Part shown: positions 25,568 through 34,040 of the stretch, in pieces
How the letters are laid out: each line of letters begins with the position of its first letter
Numbering within the stretch: the first letter of the stretch is position 1
DNA from: Gordonia liuliyuniae
Lineage (GTDB): Bacteria; Actinomycetota; Actinomycetes; Mycobacteriales; Mycobacteriaceae
Direction of reading: 5' to 3'
NCBI RefSeq assembly: GCF_021739025.1
Contig: NZ_JAKKOT010000006.1
Span: 62,001 to 126,000 of the forward strand
Length of the DNA: 64,000 nt
Program-made: the position numbers and the translations under genes
Notes under the pieces: generated by a model
Told to the model about the DNA's origin: nothing
The model's database searches: none
Seen by the model: the letters and a program-made list of their open reading frames with translations, nothing else

Positions 25568-26164
25568 ATGGCCGATAACAATCAGACGCATCACGGCGCG
25601 ACGACGCACGGAGGCTCGACCGATAAGCCTCTCGACGGAAAGACGATCGCGATTCTCGCCGCCGACGGCGTGGAGCAGGTCGAGTTGACTGCGCCCCGCG
25701 ATGCCGTCGAAGAAGCTGGAGCGACCACGGCGCTGGTATCGCTGCGGCCCGGAGAAGTGCAGGCGATGAACGGCGACGTGGAGCAGGCCGACCGATTCCG
25801 TGTCGATCGTGTGGTCGCCGACGTCGCCGTGGCCGACTTCGACGGACTCCTCCTACCCGGTGGTACGACGAACCCCGACAAGCTTCGTCAGGATGCGCAT
25901 GCGGTCGACTTCGTTCGCGGCTGCATGCATGCGGACCGACCTGTCGGCGTGATCTGTCACGGCCCGTGGACCCTGGTGGAGGCCGACGTGGTCCGAGGCC
26001 GCACGTTGACCGGATATCCGAGTGTTCGCACCGACATCAAGAATGCGGGCGGTACAGTCGTCGACGGCGAGGTCGTCGTCGACGGGTCGTTGGTGTCGAG
26101 TCGGAACCCGGACGACCTGCCTGCGTTCTGCGCGAAGATCGTCGACGTTTTCGCCGCAGGGTAG
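25568..26164 (+). CDS. DJ-1/PfpI-family (type 1 glutamine amidotransferase-like) protein
   Basis: A 198-residue member of the DJ-1/PfpI group. Family signatures are KTIAILAADGVEQVELTAPR (with the conserved Glu36), the FDGLLLPGGTTNPDKLR loop, and the nucleophile elbow VGVICHGPWTLVEAD (Cys130-His131), followed by TLTGYPSVRTDIKNAGG. This is the YhbO/PfpI-like branch, associated with stress protection, glyoxal detoxification or deglycation, although activities are debated. An N-terminal His-rich extension (NNQTHHGATTHGG) of 20 residues is unusual. ATG 25568 has a strong Shine-Dalgarno (AAGGAGAGG). A SigF-type promoter lies upstream. Confidence 0.87.
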   Translation: MADNNQTHHGATTHGGSTDKPLDGKTIAILAADGVEQVELTAPRDAVEEAGATTALVSLRPGEVQAMNGDVEQADRFRVDRVVADVAVADFDGLLLPGGTTNPDKLRQDAHAVDFVRGCMHADRPVGVICHGPWTLVEADVVRGRTLTGYPSVRTDIKNAGGTVVDGEVVVDGSLVSSRNPDDLPAFCAKIVDVFAAG

Positions 26165-26424
26165 CCGCGTAACTTCTGTTCCCGCGAAGCTCCTCACTGC
26201 TTCACCGGCGTTTCGTCGAATCCCCGGAGTCCCACCACCGACGTTTCGCCGCGTAAATGGTGGATCGACTGGGTTGGGCCTGACGCGGCCCCGAAGGGCA
26301 GAGTGCGCGCGGAACTGCTCGACTTCATCGGCTCACTCGAACGCTGAGGCGGTCCTCATCCCCGCCGGCCCTCGAGCCGTCTCGCGGGGGCTGGCGGGGT
26401 GTCGGAGGCCGTGCGCGTCAGTGT
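26165..26424. terminator. intergenic region with GC-rich terminator-like hairpin (26360-26399)
   Basis: CCCCGCC (26360-26366) pairs with GGCGGGG (26393-26399), and after one mismatch GCCC pairs with GGGC, between convergent genes. The rest of the 260-bp gap has no clear gene; a short frame ending LLDFIGSLER at about 26347 might be a gene remnant but lacks a start. Confidence 0.45.
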
Positions 26425-26892
26425 TCAGTCGGTCGCCGCCTCGGCCGCGAGCTGGGCCAACGTGTCCTCGAGTTGGGTTTCGGTCACGAGCGGGAACTTG
26501 ATCTTCTCCAAAAGATCCTTGTCGGTGACCTTCGACCAGTCGTAGGTGTGCCGGACCAATGTGCTGTCCGGGCCTTGGGATTCGAGTTCCCATACCCATT
26601 CCCAACCGGGCGGCTCGGTGCCCGCGGGCGCCGTCTGCCAGGCCAGCAGCTTGTCCTTGGCGTAGCCCGTCACGTGGTTGTCCGTCTGGTACTCGCCGCC
26701 CATGTGCGGACCCTCCATGTTCATCGTGAACACCTGCCCGACCTGCTGGATGCGGTCGGCGTGGTCGACGCTCCGAACGAACCCCGACCCGTCCAACCGC
26801 TGGTGGCGCTCCGGGTTGCTGAGCACGTCGAAAACGTGATCGACCGGGGCCTCGATGACTCGCTGCACTGTGACACTCGTTTGATCGCTCAT
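26425..26892 (-). CDS. SRPBCC-family (START-like) protein
   Basis: A 155-residue protein of the SRPBCC/polyketide cyclase-like fold. Recognisable parts are TVQRVIEAPVDHVFDVLSNP near the start, GSGFVRSVDHADRIQQVGQV, FTMNMEGPHMGGEY, and the later WEWVWELESQ with TLVRHTYDWSKV. Such proteins bind hydrophobic ligands; the ligand is unknown. The start is ATG 26892 (MSDQTSVTVQRV). The upstream in-frame extension to 27042 encodes a hydrophobic stretch but lacks the family pattern, so it is excluded. It stands alone between a convergent DJ-1 gene and the dehydrogenase remnant. Confidence 0.8.
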   Translation of the reverse strand: MSDQTSVTVQRVIEAPVDHVFDVLSNPERHQRLDGSGFVRSVDHADRIQQVGQVFTMNMEGPHMGGEYQTDNHVTGYAKDKLLAWQTAPAGTEPPGWEWVWELESQGPDSTLVRHTYDWSKVTDKDLLEKIKFPLVTETQLEDTLAQLAAEAATD

Positions 26893-27032
26893 GACTCCAC
26901 CGTGCCGAAGGCCGACCAGACTGGCAACCCCGAGAACTGATGTGCTCTCCGATGTTTCGCCGGCGGTTCCGGCGGCGAGAGCCATGACAGCGACGACAGA
27001 CGCGTACGTCAAGAAGATCCCGGGTAGCGGCG

Positions 27033-27441
27033 GCATGGACATGGCAGGGTAAGCGCGACGTGCGGGTCGAGGACGTCCCCGATCCCAGAATCCACGAGCC
27101 TACCGATGCAGTGATCGAAGTGACCTCCACCCTCTACACCCAGTGCGAGACCACCCAGGTCCGCGACCAGGGCACCGGTGCCGCGCTGTTCGGATACTCG
27201 AGTCTGTACGGTTCAGTCGCAGGCGGACGTCCTTCCGACCGCCTGGCAGGCGGTCGAGTACGCGAACGTTCCCGACGGCGGGTCGGTGACAATCCTCGGA
27301 CTCGTCCGTGATCGAACCGATGGTCGGGGAACTGATTCCGTGATCGATGCGGTGGGGATGGAACCGCACGGATCGCCGTGGCCGAGTCGCTGCTTCCAAC
27401 GCAAGGCCGACGGCTATGTCAAAGTGATGCTCAAGCCGTAA
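27033..27441 (+). pseudogene. decayed zinc-type alcohol (formaldehyde-type) dehydrogenase
   Basis: Pieces of a glutathione-independent formaldehyde dehydrogenase-like protein appear in order with large gaps and a frame change. First comes WQGKRDVRVEDVPDP and PTDAVIEVTST, then a jump past the zinc site to GTGAALFGYSSLYGSVAGG. In the next frame follow ADVLPTAWQAVEYANVPDGG, SVTILGL, another jump to VRDRTDGRGTDSVIDAVGME, and finally YVKVMLKP with a stop at 27441. An intact gene would be about 1.15 kb; about 0.4 kb remains. Several internal deletions plus a frameshift make it clearly non-functional. Confidence 0.85.
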
Positions 27442-27450
27442 CGCACACAC

Positions 27451-27499
27451 CAGCGAAGGAGCGGCCGACCGGTCGGACCGGTCGGCCGCTCCTTCGCTG
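27451..27499. terminator. 22-bp perfect hairpin, probable bidirectional terminator
   Basis: A perfect 22-bp inverted repeat (27451-27472 with 27478-27499) encloses the 5-base loop TCGGA. The stem starts CAGCGAAGGAGCGG and is very GC-rich. It lies 6 bp past the sigma-factor stop codon (minus strand) and 10 bp past the dehydrogenase remnant. There is no U-tract, as is common in actinobacteria. Confidence 0.8.
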
Positions 27500-27504
27500 C
27501 GACG

Positions 27505-28263
27505 TCAGCCCGCGACGAGCTCGGACTGTAGATCAGCGATCGACCGTCGAAGCAGTCGGGAGACGTGCATCTGAGACATCCCCATGCGCTTTGCGATCGC
27601 ACTCTGCGACAGGTCCTCGAAGTAGCGGAGACCGATGATCTTCCGCTCACGAGGACGCAGATGTGCCAGCGCGGGACGGAGCGTCTGCGCATCGTTCACG
27701 AGATCGTAGCGCGGGTCCTCGCGGCCGACCCGTTCGCTCGTCGGCCGATCGCCGTCACCGCCCGCCGGGCTGTCGAGCGACACCGTCGCCGTCGCGGCCG
27801 CGGCGCGTCGCGCCTCCTCTACCTCCCAGAGGTCGACACCCAGGTCGGTGGCCAACTCGCGTCGCGTCGGCGTCCTGCCGAGGACCTGTGTCATCCGACT
27901 CTCACTCTCGCGCAGCTGAACCGAGAGGTCCTTCAGGCGGCGAGGAGCCCGCAGCATCGCGGTTCGATCCCGGAAGTGCCTGCGCACCTCGCCCATCACA
28001 GTCGGGACGGCGAACGACAGGAACTCGGCGCCGCGGGAGGGCTCGAACCGATCGATGGCCTGCACCAGGCCGAGGCGCGCGATCTGCAGGAGATCATCGC
28101 GGTTCTCGCCTCTGCCCGAAAACCGCTGCGCGATGTGCTGGGCGAGCGGGAGGCCTGCCACGACCGCTTCATCTCGCAGCGTCTCGCGGCGTGGGTCGTC
28201 ATATCGTAAGGACGCACGTTCGGTCAGCAGAGCTCTCACGTGGTCGTACTCGTCATTCGTCAT
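27505..28263 (-). CDS. SigB/SigF-type alternative sigma factor
   Basis: A 252-residue sigma-70 family protein of the SigB/SigF/SigG group (no region 1.1). Region 2 reads GENRDDLLQIARLGLVQAID and RFEPSRGAEFLSFAVPTVMG, then GEVRRHFRDRT. Region 3 includes MTQVLGRTPTRRELATDLGV; region 4 contains RPRERKIIGLRYFEDLSQSA and the helix-turn-helix IAKRMGMSQMHVSRLLRRSI. Group members control general stress responses and are usually held by an anti-sigma factor; no anti-sigma gene is adjacent, which is unusual. ATG 28263 has a good Shine-Dalgarno (AGGAGGGA). A SigF-type promoter lies 2 kb away before the DJ-1 gene. Confidence 0.88.
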   Translation of the reverse strand: MTNDEYDHVRALLTERASLRYDDPRRETLRDEAVVAGLPLAQHIAQRFSGRGENRDDLLQIARLGLVQAIDRFEPSRGAEFLSFAVPTVMGEVRRHFRDRTAMLRAPRRLKDLSVQLRESESRMTQVLGRTPTRRELATDLGVDLWEVEEARRAAAATATVSLDSPAGGDGDRPTSERVGREDPRYDLVNDAQTLRPALAHLRPRERKIIGLRYFEDLSQSAIAKRMGMSQMHVSRLLRRSIADLQSELVAG

Positions 28264-28452
28264 TCCAGAGTCCCTCCTACGTCGACCGCACAGATCGCGA
28301 CACACGCGGCGTCGCCTGCGGTGCGGTGATGTGAATGCCTGGACGCTGTCAGCAGCGTCTCTATGGTCGGCATGGGAACTCGGCTGTTGGTTGAACCGAG
28401 TGACTTCGACGTTACCCGCTGGCCTGCACGCTGGCCAGGGACTGGAGGAGCC

Positions 28453-28493
28453 TAGGGCACCAGGCAAAGAGAATAGGGAGCCAGGCGAAGGGA
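28453..28493. repeat. imperfect 20-bp direct repeat
   Basis: TAGGGCACCAGGCAAAGAGA (28453-28472) and TAGGGAGCCAGGCGAAGGGA (28474-28493) are adjacent copies with 4 differences. They end just before the stop codon of the trp membrane protein. They lie between that stop and the sigma gene promoter region (28264-28452, where no other feature was seen). Confidence 0.7.
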
Positions 28494-29165
28494 CTACGGG
28501 CGTTCGTCGGTGGGATCCACCCCGTTGTCCAGCGAGTCCCACAGGAGGCGTTCGTTGCCGTCGGACTCCGTCTCCTCGCCGCGAGCCGCGCGCTCGCGTT
28601 CGGCGAACACCTTCTTCTCGAGCTCCTCACGGCGCGCCGCCGGAGAGGTGTACTTCGACGACATGCCGCCCGCCGTCGCGCCCCGCATCATGAGGACCGC
28701 GGCGATCGCCGCACAGACCGCTCCGACGAGCAACAGGTAGGCCGGAGTGTTCGACGTCAGGATCACGCGAACGTCGTACTTCGGGTCCAGATCGATGGCA
28801 TCGGCCGCGAACATATTGTTTTGGCCGTTGTTGATCAGCGAGATCGCCGGAACCGCTGACAGAACCGCGGCGAGCGCGAGAATGAGTGCGACGAGCCGGA
28901 GCACCCATCCGCTCACCGCGAACTGCGCGACGATGCCGGCGACGAACAGCAGCGCCACGGCTACCAGCCACGGGCTCCAGTCCGAACCGTTGACATCGAA
29001 GGTGCGCGGGACGCCGAGCCCGTCTTCGGCGATGACCTCCGCCCATCGCATCCGGGACACGGTCCACAGAACGATAGCGGCGATCGCCAGTAACAGTCCG
29101 GCGATCCCCTGCCTACGGCGGCCGCCCGACCTCGAGCCTCCGGTGGCCTGCTCGCTGTCGGTCAT
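28494..29165 (-). CDS. Trp-region conserved membrane protein (TIGR02234-like)
   Basis: A 223-residue protein with four predicted membrane helices: [59 protein letters not shown] and [20 protein letters not shown]. It is followed by a charged cytoplasmic tail ([20 protein letters not shown]). Length, topology and position match the actinobacterial trp operon-associated membrane protein (Rv1610 of M. tuberculosis), which lies between trpE and trpC; its function is unknown. The start ATG 29165 overlaps the trpE stop by 4 bases. In this genome trpC is not next but 6 kb away. Confidence 0.88.
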   Translation of the reverse strand: MTDSEQATGGSRSGGRRRQGIAGLLLAIAAIVLWTVSRMRWAEVIAEDGLGVPRTFDVNGSDWSPWLVAVALLFVAGIVAQFAVSGWVLRLVALILALAAVLSAVPAISLINNGQNNMFAADAIDLDPKYDVRVILTSNTPAYLLLVGAVCAAIAAVLMMRGATAGGMSSKYTSPAARREELEKKVFAERERAARGEETESDGNERLLWDSLDNGVDPTDERP

Positions 29166-30685
29166 ACCCGATCCTCTCCGCCGACCCTGGTGACGGTGCC
29201 GGCTGCGGCGACCGCGTTGAGTACCGCCGTCGCCTTGTTGCGTGCCTCGTTGAACTCGTATTCGGCGTCGCTGTCTGCGACGACGCCGCCGCCCGCCTGT
29301 ACGTAGGCCGTACCGCCGGACATGAGGGCGGTGCGGATCGCGATCGCGGTGTCGGCGTCGCCCGCGAAGTCGAGGTACCCGACGATGCCGCCGTATAGGC
29401 CGCGACGCGTGAGCTCGTGCTCTTCGATGATCTGCATCGCCCGGACCTTCGGCGCGCCGGTCAGCGTCCCCGCCGGGAAGCAGGCGGTGACCGCGTCGAG
29501 CGCCTGCCTGCCGTCCCGGAGACGACCCGACACGGTCGACACCAGATGCATCACGTGACTGTAGCGTTCGACCCGTCGGTAGTCGGTGACGCGGACGGTG
29601 CCGGGCTCGCACACCCGCCCCAGATCGTTGCGGCCGAGGTCCACGAGCATCAGATGCTCCGAGTTCTCCTTCTCGTCCTCGAGCAGGCCCTTCGCGAGAA
29701 GCTGGTCCTCCTCCTCGGTGCCGCCACGCCAACGAGTGCCTGCGATCGGGTGCGTCGTCGCCACACCGTCGGCGACGGTGACGAGAGCCTCCGGCGACGA
29801 CCCGACGATCGTGAACGGATCACGTTCGACGCCGGGTATCCGCACGAGATACATGTACGGACTCGGGTTCGATGCGCGCAGCACGCGGTACACATCGATC
29901 GGGTCGGCGTCGGTGTCGACGGCGAACCGCTGCGACGGCACCACCTGGAACGCCTCCCCCGCCTCGATCGCCTCGACCACGTCGTCGACGATCCGCGAAT
30001 ACTCGTCGAGCGTGCGCTGCGAAGTGTAGTCGGGGGTCGGCCGCTCAAACGTCGAGACCGTCGACGGCGCCGACGCCGCCAACGCCGCCGTCATCACGTC
30101 GAGTCGGCCGACCGCGTCCGCGTACGCCTCCTCGGCCCGCTCGTCCGAACCGTCCCAGTTGATCGCGTTGGCGATCAGCGTGATGGTGCCCTCGTGGTGG
30201 TCGAACGCGGCCAACTCGGAGGTCAAGAGCCAGAACATGTCCGGCAGGCCGAGATCATCGTCGGTGATCGACGGCAGACGTTCGAGTCGTCGAACGAAGT
30301 CGTAGGCCATGAACCCGACGAACCCCCCGGTCAACGGCGGCATGTCGGCGAACGCCTCAGTCTGCAGCAGACGGAGCGACTCAGCGAGCGCCGCCAGCGG
30401 GTCACCGCCCACGGGCGCGCCCGCCGGGACGGTCCCCCACCAGTGCGCCTGATCGTCGACGACCGTCAGACCCGACGAACCCGCGCCGATGAACGACCAC
30501 CGCGACCACGACTGCCCATTGGGCGCCGACTCCAGCAGGAACGTCCCGTCCCGGTCGCCGGCCAGTTTGCGATACGCCGACAGTGGCGTCTCCGAGTCGG
30601 CGAGCACCTTCCGGGTCACCGGGACCACCCGGTGGGCGGCCGCCAGGTCGAGGAACTCCGACAGCGACGTGGTGTGCGCGCTCAT
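29162..30685 (-). CDS. trpE: anthranilate synthase component I
   Basis: A 507-residue chorismate-utilising enzyme making anthranilate with glutamine-derived ammonia. The N-terminal part carries [20 protein letters not shown], the LLES element that binds feedback tryptophan. The catalytic domain shows [40 protein letters not shown] with [30 protein letters not shown] and [20 protein letters not shown]. No trpG or trpD is in the window; the amidotransferase subunit must be elsewhere, as in mycobacteria. ATG 30685 overlaps the tautomerase stop (ATGA), placing trpE at the end of the his gene train. Confidence 0.96.
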   Translation of the reverse strand: MSAHTTSLSEFLDLAAAHRVVPVTRKVLADSETPLSAYRKLAGDRDGTFLLESAPNGQSWSRWSFIGAGSSGLTVVDDQAHWWGTVPAGAPVGGDPLAALAESLRLLQTEAFADMPPLTGGFVGFMAYDFVRRLERLPSITDDDLGLPDMFWLLTSELAAFDHHEGTITLIANAINWDGSDERAEEAYADAVGRLDVMTAALAASAPSTVSTFERPTPDYTSQRTLDEYSRIVDDVVEAIEAGEAFQVVPSQRFAVDTDADPIDVYRVLRASNPSPYMYLVRIPGVERDPFTIVGSSPEALVTVADGVATTHPIAGTRWRGGTEEEDQLLAKGLLEDEKENSEHLMLVDLGRNDLGRVCEPGTVRVTDYRRVERYSHVMHLVSTVSGRLRDGRQALDAVTACFPAGTLTGAPKVRAMQIIEEHELTRRGLYGGIVGYLDFAGDADTAIAIRTALMSGGTAYVQAGGGVVADSDAEYEFNEARNKATAVLNAVAAAGTVTRVGGEDRV

Positions 30686-30861
30686 CCGAGCGGTTCCCCG
30701 CCGACGCCCCACTGACTACGCGGAATCTCGGTGATCGTCACCCACACCGAGTCGGGATTCTTACCGGTCGCCTTGGCGTACGCCTCGGTCACCGCGGCGA
30801 TCGTCTCGCGTTTGACGGTGTCCGACAGGCCCTGAGTCTGCGAGATTTGAATGAGCGGCAT
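30682..30861 (-). CDS. 4-oxalocrotonate tautomerase-like small enzyme
   Basis: A 59-residue protein beginning [20 protein letters not shown]. After removal of Met the N-terminal Pro1 is the catalytic base of the tautomerase superfamily; later residues [17 protein letters not shown] match the 4-OT/DmpI pattern. These hexameric enzymes isomerise enol/keto acids or dehalogenate; the substrate is unknown. It starts 1 base after the hisI stop and overlaps the trpE start by 4 bases, so it is translated within the his-trp train. It is short, but its coupling on both sides and its motif make it convincing. Confidence 0.82.
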   Translation of the reverse strand: MPLIQISQTQGLSDTVKRETIAAVTEAYAKATGKNPDSVWVTITEIPRSQWGVGGEPLG

Positions 30862-30862
30862 G

Positions 30863-31231
30863 TCAACGCCTTTCGTCGTCGGAGACCGAGTCGGCGAAAG
30901 CGAGCGACTCGGTGTCGAAACAGCTGTGGTTTCCGGTGTGGCAGGCGGGACCGACCTGGTCGACGACGAGCAGCAGTGCGTCGCCGTCGCAGTCGAGACG
31001 GACGTCGTGGACGTACTGGGTGTGGCCGCTGGTCTCGCCCTTCACCCAGTAGTCCTGTCTGGACCGCGAGAAATAGGTGCCCTGACGAGTGGCGAGCGTG
31101 CGTTCGAGCGCTTCGTCGTCCATCCACGCCATCATCAGGACGATACCGGTCTCGCGTTCCTGTGCGATGGCCGCGAACAGCCCGTCCGGGCCGCGTTTGA
31201 GTCGCGCCGCGAGCTCTGCGGGCAGTGCCAT
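30863..31231 (-). CDS. hisI: phosphoribosyl-AMP cyclohydrolase
   Basis: A 122-residue monofunctional HisI catalysing step 3 of histidine synthesis. Motifs are [40 protein letters not shown], and the metal-binding [20 protein letters not shown], then [10 protein letters not shown] with its cysteines. The fused HisE domain of enterobacteria is absent, as usual for actinobacteria. ATG 31231 follows hisF by 34 bp; the tautomerase gene begins 1 bp after the stop. Confidence 0.95.
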   Translation of the reverse strand: MALPAELAARLKRGPDGLFAAIAQERETGIVLMMAWMDDEALERTLATRQGTYFSRSRQDYWVKGETSGHTQYVHDVRLDCDGDALLLVVDQVGPACHTGNHSCFDTESLAFADSVSDDERR

Positions 31232-31265
31232 GGGAGGCTCCTTGGTCGAGAGAATGTATGAACGG

Positions 31266-32159
31266 TCAGCGGACGGTGATGCCGTCTGCGCGTATCGCGT
31301 CCTTGACCTGACCGATGGTGAGGTCGCCGAAGTGAAAGACCGACGCGGCCAGGACCGCGTCAGCGCCCGCGTGGACGGCAGGCGCGAAGTCGTCGGCCGT
31401 GCCCGCGCCTCCGGATGCGATGACCGGGATAGAGACGGCCGCGCGGACCGCCCGGATCATCGCCAAGTCGAAACCGTCTTTGGTGCCGTCGGCGTCCATC
31501 GAGTTGAGCAGGATCTCGCCGACGCCCAACTCGGCGCCGCGCGCGGCCCACTCGACAGCGTCGATGCCGGTGCCGCGCCGACCACCGTGCGTGGTGACCT
31601 CCCAACCCGACGGCGTCGCTACGCTCCCGGCGCCCTGCCTATCGGGCCCGCTCGCTTCGCTCCCGGCGCCCTGCCTATCGGGCCCGCTCGCTTCGCTCCC
31701 GGCGCCCTGCCTATCGGGCCCGCTCGCTTCGCTCCCGGCGCCCGGCTCATCGGGCACCGTCCTCGCGTCGACCGACAGGACGATGCACTGCGAGCCGAAC
31801 CGGCGACTCATCTCGTCGAGCACGTCGGGACGAGCGATCGCCGCGGTGTTCACGCTGACCTTGTCGGCGCCCGCCCGCAACATCGCGTCGACGTCGTCGA
31901 CGGTGCGGATACCGCCACCGACGGTCAGGGGGATGAAGATCTGGTCGGCGGTCCGGCGAACCACGTCAATCATCGTCGACCGACCCGAGCTCGATGCGGT
32001 CACGTCGAGGAATGTCAGTTCGTCCGCGCCTTCCGCGTCGTAACGCGCCGCGAGTTCCACCGGGTCGCCGGCATCCCGCAGATTCGCGAAGTTGACGCCC
32101 TTCACCACTCGGCCGTCGTCGACGTCCAAGCACGGGATGACACGCACCGCCACACTCAC
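31266..32159 (-). CDS. hisF: imidazole glycerol phosphate synthase cyclase subunit with a tandem-repeat insertion
   Basis: HisF, the TIM-barrel cyclase partner of HisH, makes IGP and AICAR. The catalytic Asp residues are in [19 protein letters not shown] (Asp12) and IVLSVDART (Asp131); other motifs are [59 protein letters not shown] and [13 protein letters not shown]. Just after SVDART the protein carries three copies of [12 protein letters not shown] (about residues 140-175), making it 297 residues instead of about 257. The frame is kept and all core motifs are intact, so it is probably active. The start GTG 32159 overlaps the impA stop. Confidence 0.95.
   Translation of the reverse strand: MSVAVRVIPCLDVDDGRVVKGVNFANLRDAGDPVELAARYDAEGADELTFLDVTASSSGRSTMIDVVRRTADQIFIPLTVGGGIRTVDDVDAMLRAGADKVSVNTAAIARPDVLDEMSRRFGSQCIVLSVDARTVPDEPGAGSEASGPDRQGAGSEASGPDRQGAGSEASGPDRQGAGSVATPSGWEVTTHGGRRGTGIDAVEWAARGAELGVGEILLNSMDADGTKDGFDLAMIRAVRAAVSIPVIASGGAGTADDFAPAVHAGADAVLAASVFHFGDLTIGQVKDAIRADGITVR
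31622..31756. repeat. 36-bp tandem repeats inside hisF
   Basis: A 36-base unit beginning CGCTCCCGGCGCCCTGCC occurs in three identical back-to-back copies (31622-31657, 31658-31693, 31694-31729) and a diverged partial fourth (31730 to about 31756). 36 is a multiple of 3, so the hisF frame is preserved (12 residues per unit). Perfect identity between copies implies recent expansion. No spacers separate the copies, so it is not a CRISPR. Confidence 0.97.
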
Positions 32160-33010
32160 TGGTCCACCTTGCTTTCGATCGTGTCGTCTCCGGCCACACC
32201 GCTGTCGGCGATGACCTCGAGTAGTTCTGCATGAAGCTGCGGATCGCCGGTCACCAGCGACTGCGAGCCGACCCGCCACGGCTGCCCGTGCACATCGGTC
32301 GCCACACCGCCCGCGGCACGTACGAGTGCGGTGCCCGCCGCGTTGTCCCACGCGTGATAGCTGAACGACACTGCGCCGCCGAAGATTCCCGCAGCCACGT
32401 ACGCCATGTCGGTACCGGTGGAACCGGTCATCCGCAGGCGACGGGCCCGGTGACTCAACGCCGAGTACAGCGCCGCCCGACCGGTCCCCGGATACCGTCC
32501 GCCCGACCGCACGTTGAACGCGCCGCAGCCGATGACCGCCGACGACAACGGTCCGGGTTCAAGCCGCGGAGTCTGCTCCCCGTTCACCGTGAACGACTGC
32601 CCGACGATCCCCGTGTAATGCTGGTTCAGCAAGGGCAGCCGGGTGATGCCGAGGACCGGTTCACCGTCGACGGCGAGAGCCAGCAGCATCGCGGCGACCG
32701 GCAGACCGACCGAATAGTTGAAGGTGCCGTCGATCGGATCGAGGATCCAGACCGGTCCGGAGTCGGCGGCGGGACCGCCGTACTCTTCGCCGTGCACCCC
32801 GATCCCCGTCTGATCGACGAGTTCGGCCCCGATCCGACGCTCCAATGACAGGTCGACGTCCGTCGCGAAGTCGTCGCCCTTCTTGCGCACCGACCCGGGC
32901 GAGCCCAGACCGTCGACGAACTCGCCGACCACCGAGCCGAGGATGCCGTCGGCGACGCCGAGCAGACGCGGCAGGTCGATGTCGGCTGCGGAAGCGGGCA
33001 CAGTGGTCAC
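32156..33010 (-). CDS. inositol monophosphatase-family phosphatase (ImpA-like)
   Basis: A 284-residue Mg-dependent phosphatase. Metal-binding motifs are HGEEYGG (Glu), [18 protein letters not shown] and [18 protein letters not shown], the standard IMPase A and B signatures. In mycobacteria the homologue (ImpA, Rv1604) sits between hisA and hisF, as here. Whether it acts as histidinol phosphate phosphatase (HisN) or inositol phosphatase is uncertain; HisN-type enzymes in actinobacteria belong to this superfamily, and no other HisN is in the cluster. GTG 33010 overlaps the hisA stop; the gene's own stop overlaps hisF. Confidence 0.85.
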   Translation of the reverse strand: MTTVPASAADIDLPRLLGVADGILGSVVGEFVDGLGSPGSVRKKGDDFATDVDLSLERRIGAELVDQTGIGVHGEEYGGPAADSGPVWILDPIDGTFNYSVGLPVAAMLLALAVDGEPVLGITRLPLLNQHYTGIVGQSFTVNGEQTPRLEPGPLSSAVIGCGAFNVRSGGRYPGTGRAALYSALSHRARRLRMTGSTGTDMAYVAAGIFGGAVSFSYHAWDNAAGTALVRAAGGVATDVHGQPWRVGSQSLVTGDPQLHAELLEVIADSGVAGDDTIESKVDQ

Positions 33011-33753
33011 TTCGTCGCGGACACCGCGGCCAGCGCTTCGGGCAACGTGAACCGGCCCGCGTACAGCGCTTTGCCGATGATCGCTCCCTCGACTCCGAGG
33101 TCGGTCAGTTCGGCGATCGCGACCAGGTCGGCGACCGTCGACACGCCGCCCGAAGCCACGACGGGCGCATCGGTCGCGCGCGCCACCTGCGCGAGCAGTT
33201 CCAGGTTGGGCCCGCTCAGCGTGCCGTCCTTGCTCACATCGGTCACCACGTAGCGGGCGCAGCCGTCCGCGTTGAGGCGCTCCAGCGTCGTCCACAGGTC
33301 TCCGCCGTCGGTCACCCAGCCGCGGCCCCGTACGCGCCACGCTTCACCGTCGCGCAACACATCGAGGCCGACGGCGATCTGGTCGCCGTATTCGGCGATC
33401 GCCCGGGCACACCACTCGGGGTTCTCGATGGCGGCCGTCCCCAGATTGACGCGCGTCGCACCCGTCGCGAGCGCCGCTTCGAGCGTCGCATCATCACGGA
33501 TGCCGCCCGACAACTCGACCTTGACATCGAGTTCGCCCGCGACCTCGGCGAGCAGCGCACGGTTCTCGCCGCGACCGAACGCCGCGTCCAGATCCACCAG
33601 GTGAACCCACTGTGCTCCGCCTGCCTGCCACGCCTGAGCGGCGTCCCGCGGCGAACCGTACGAGGTCTCCGACCCCGCCTCGCCCTGGACGAGGCGGACC
33701 GCCTGCCGGTCCACGACGTCGACCGCAGGGAGCAGTTCGAGAGTCTTACTCAT
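33007..33753 (-). CDS. priA: bifunctional HisA/TrpF isomerase (PriA)
   Basis: A 248-residue TIM barrel. [20 protein letters not shown] carries the first catalytic Asp; [20 protein letters not shown] carries the second. [20 protein letters not shown] and [18 protein letters not shown] are phosphate loops. It closely resembles actinobacterial PriA, which isomerises both ProFAR (histidine pathway) and PRA (tryptophan pathway). No separate trpF is found near either trp cluster in this window, which agrees with dual function. The start is ATG 33753; it is coupled to impA by a 4-base overlap. Confidence 0.93.
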   Translation of the reverse strand: MSKTLELLPAVDVVDRQAVRLVQGEAGSETSYGSPRDAAQAWQAGGAQWVHLVDLDAAFGRGENRALLAEVAGELDVKVELSGGIRDDATLEAALATGATRVNLGTAAIENPEWCARAIAEYGDQIAVGLDVLRDGEAWRVRGRGWVTDGGDLWTTLERLNADGCARYVVTDVSKDGTLSGPNLELLAQVARATDAPVVASGGVSTVADLVAIAELTDLGVEGAIIGKALYAGRFTLPEALAAVSATK

Positions 33754-33758
33754 TGCTT

Positions 33759-34040
33759 TCAGTTTCCCGCTTCCTCATCGCGTGCCGCCGCGCGGGCACG
33801 CCGTTCGTCTATCTCGGCCTGCACACCGGACATCATCCGCCTCGACACCAAGGCGATCGCCGCGACCACCCCGACCACCGCGACGAGCGCGACGATGAGA
33901 GCCGCAGTCGGCGACACTTGCGCGACGAACAGGATCACGATCGCCGCGACGATGATCACCCCGGTCGCAGCCCCGAGCGAGTACGCCACCATCTTCCCGA
34001 ACGAGAAGTCGGCAGCTGCCGGTCGTCTGGTCCCCGCCAT
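33759..34040 (-). CDS. small conserved membrane protein in the his operon
   Basis: A 93-residue protein with two hydrophobic helices ([20 protein letters not shown] and [20 protein letters not shown]) and a charged C-terminal end ([18 protein letters not shown]). It starts directly next to the hisH stop (ATG 34040, hisH stop 34041-34043) and ends 5 bp before hisA. Small membrane proteins occur at this site in other actinobacterial his operons. The function is unknown. Confidence 0.8.
   Translation of the reverse strand: MAGTRRPAAADFSFGKMVAYSLGAATGVIIVAAIVILFVAQVSPTAALIVALVAVVGVVAAIALVSRRMMSGVQAEIDERRARAAARDEEAGN

Noticed and set aside
26165..26347. A gene ending LLDFIGSLER in the gap after the DJ-1 gene
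   Set aside because: The frame has a protein-like end but no start or recognisable domain; it may be a remnant, too short to call.
28264..28452. A SigF-type autoregulated promoter before the sigma gene
   Set aside because: GGGTAA occurs on the minus strand near 28411 but no GTTT lies 15-17 bases upstream of it.
30686..30900. A tryptophan leader peptide or attenuator before trpE
   Set aside because: The space is filled by the tautomerase gene and hisI with overlaps; no Trp-rich short frame and hairpin pair was found.
31622..31756. 36-bp direct repeats as a CRISPR array
   Set aside because: The unit length fits a CRISPR repeat, but copies are contiguous with no spacers and lie in frame inside hisF; no cas genes are near.
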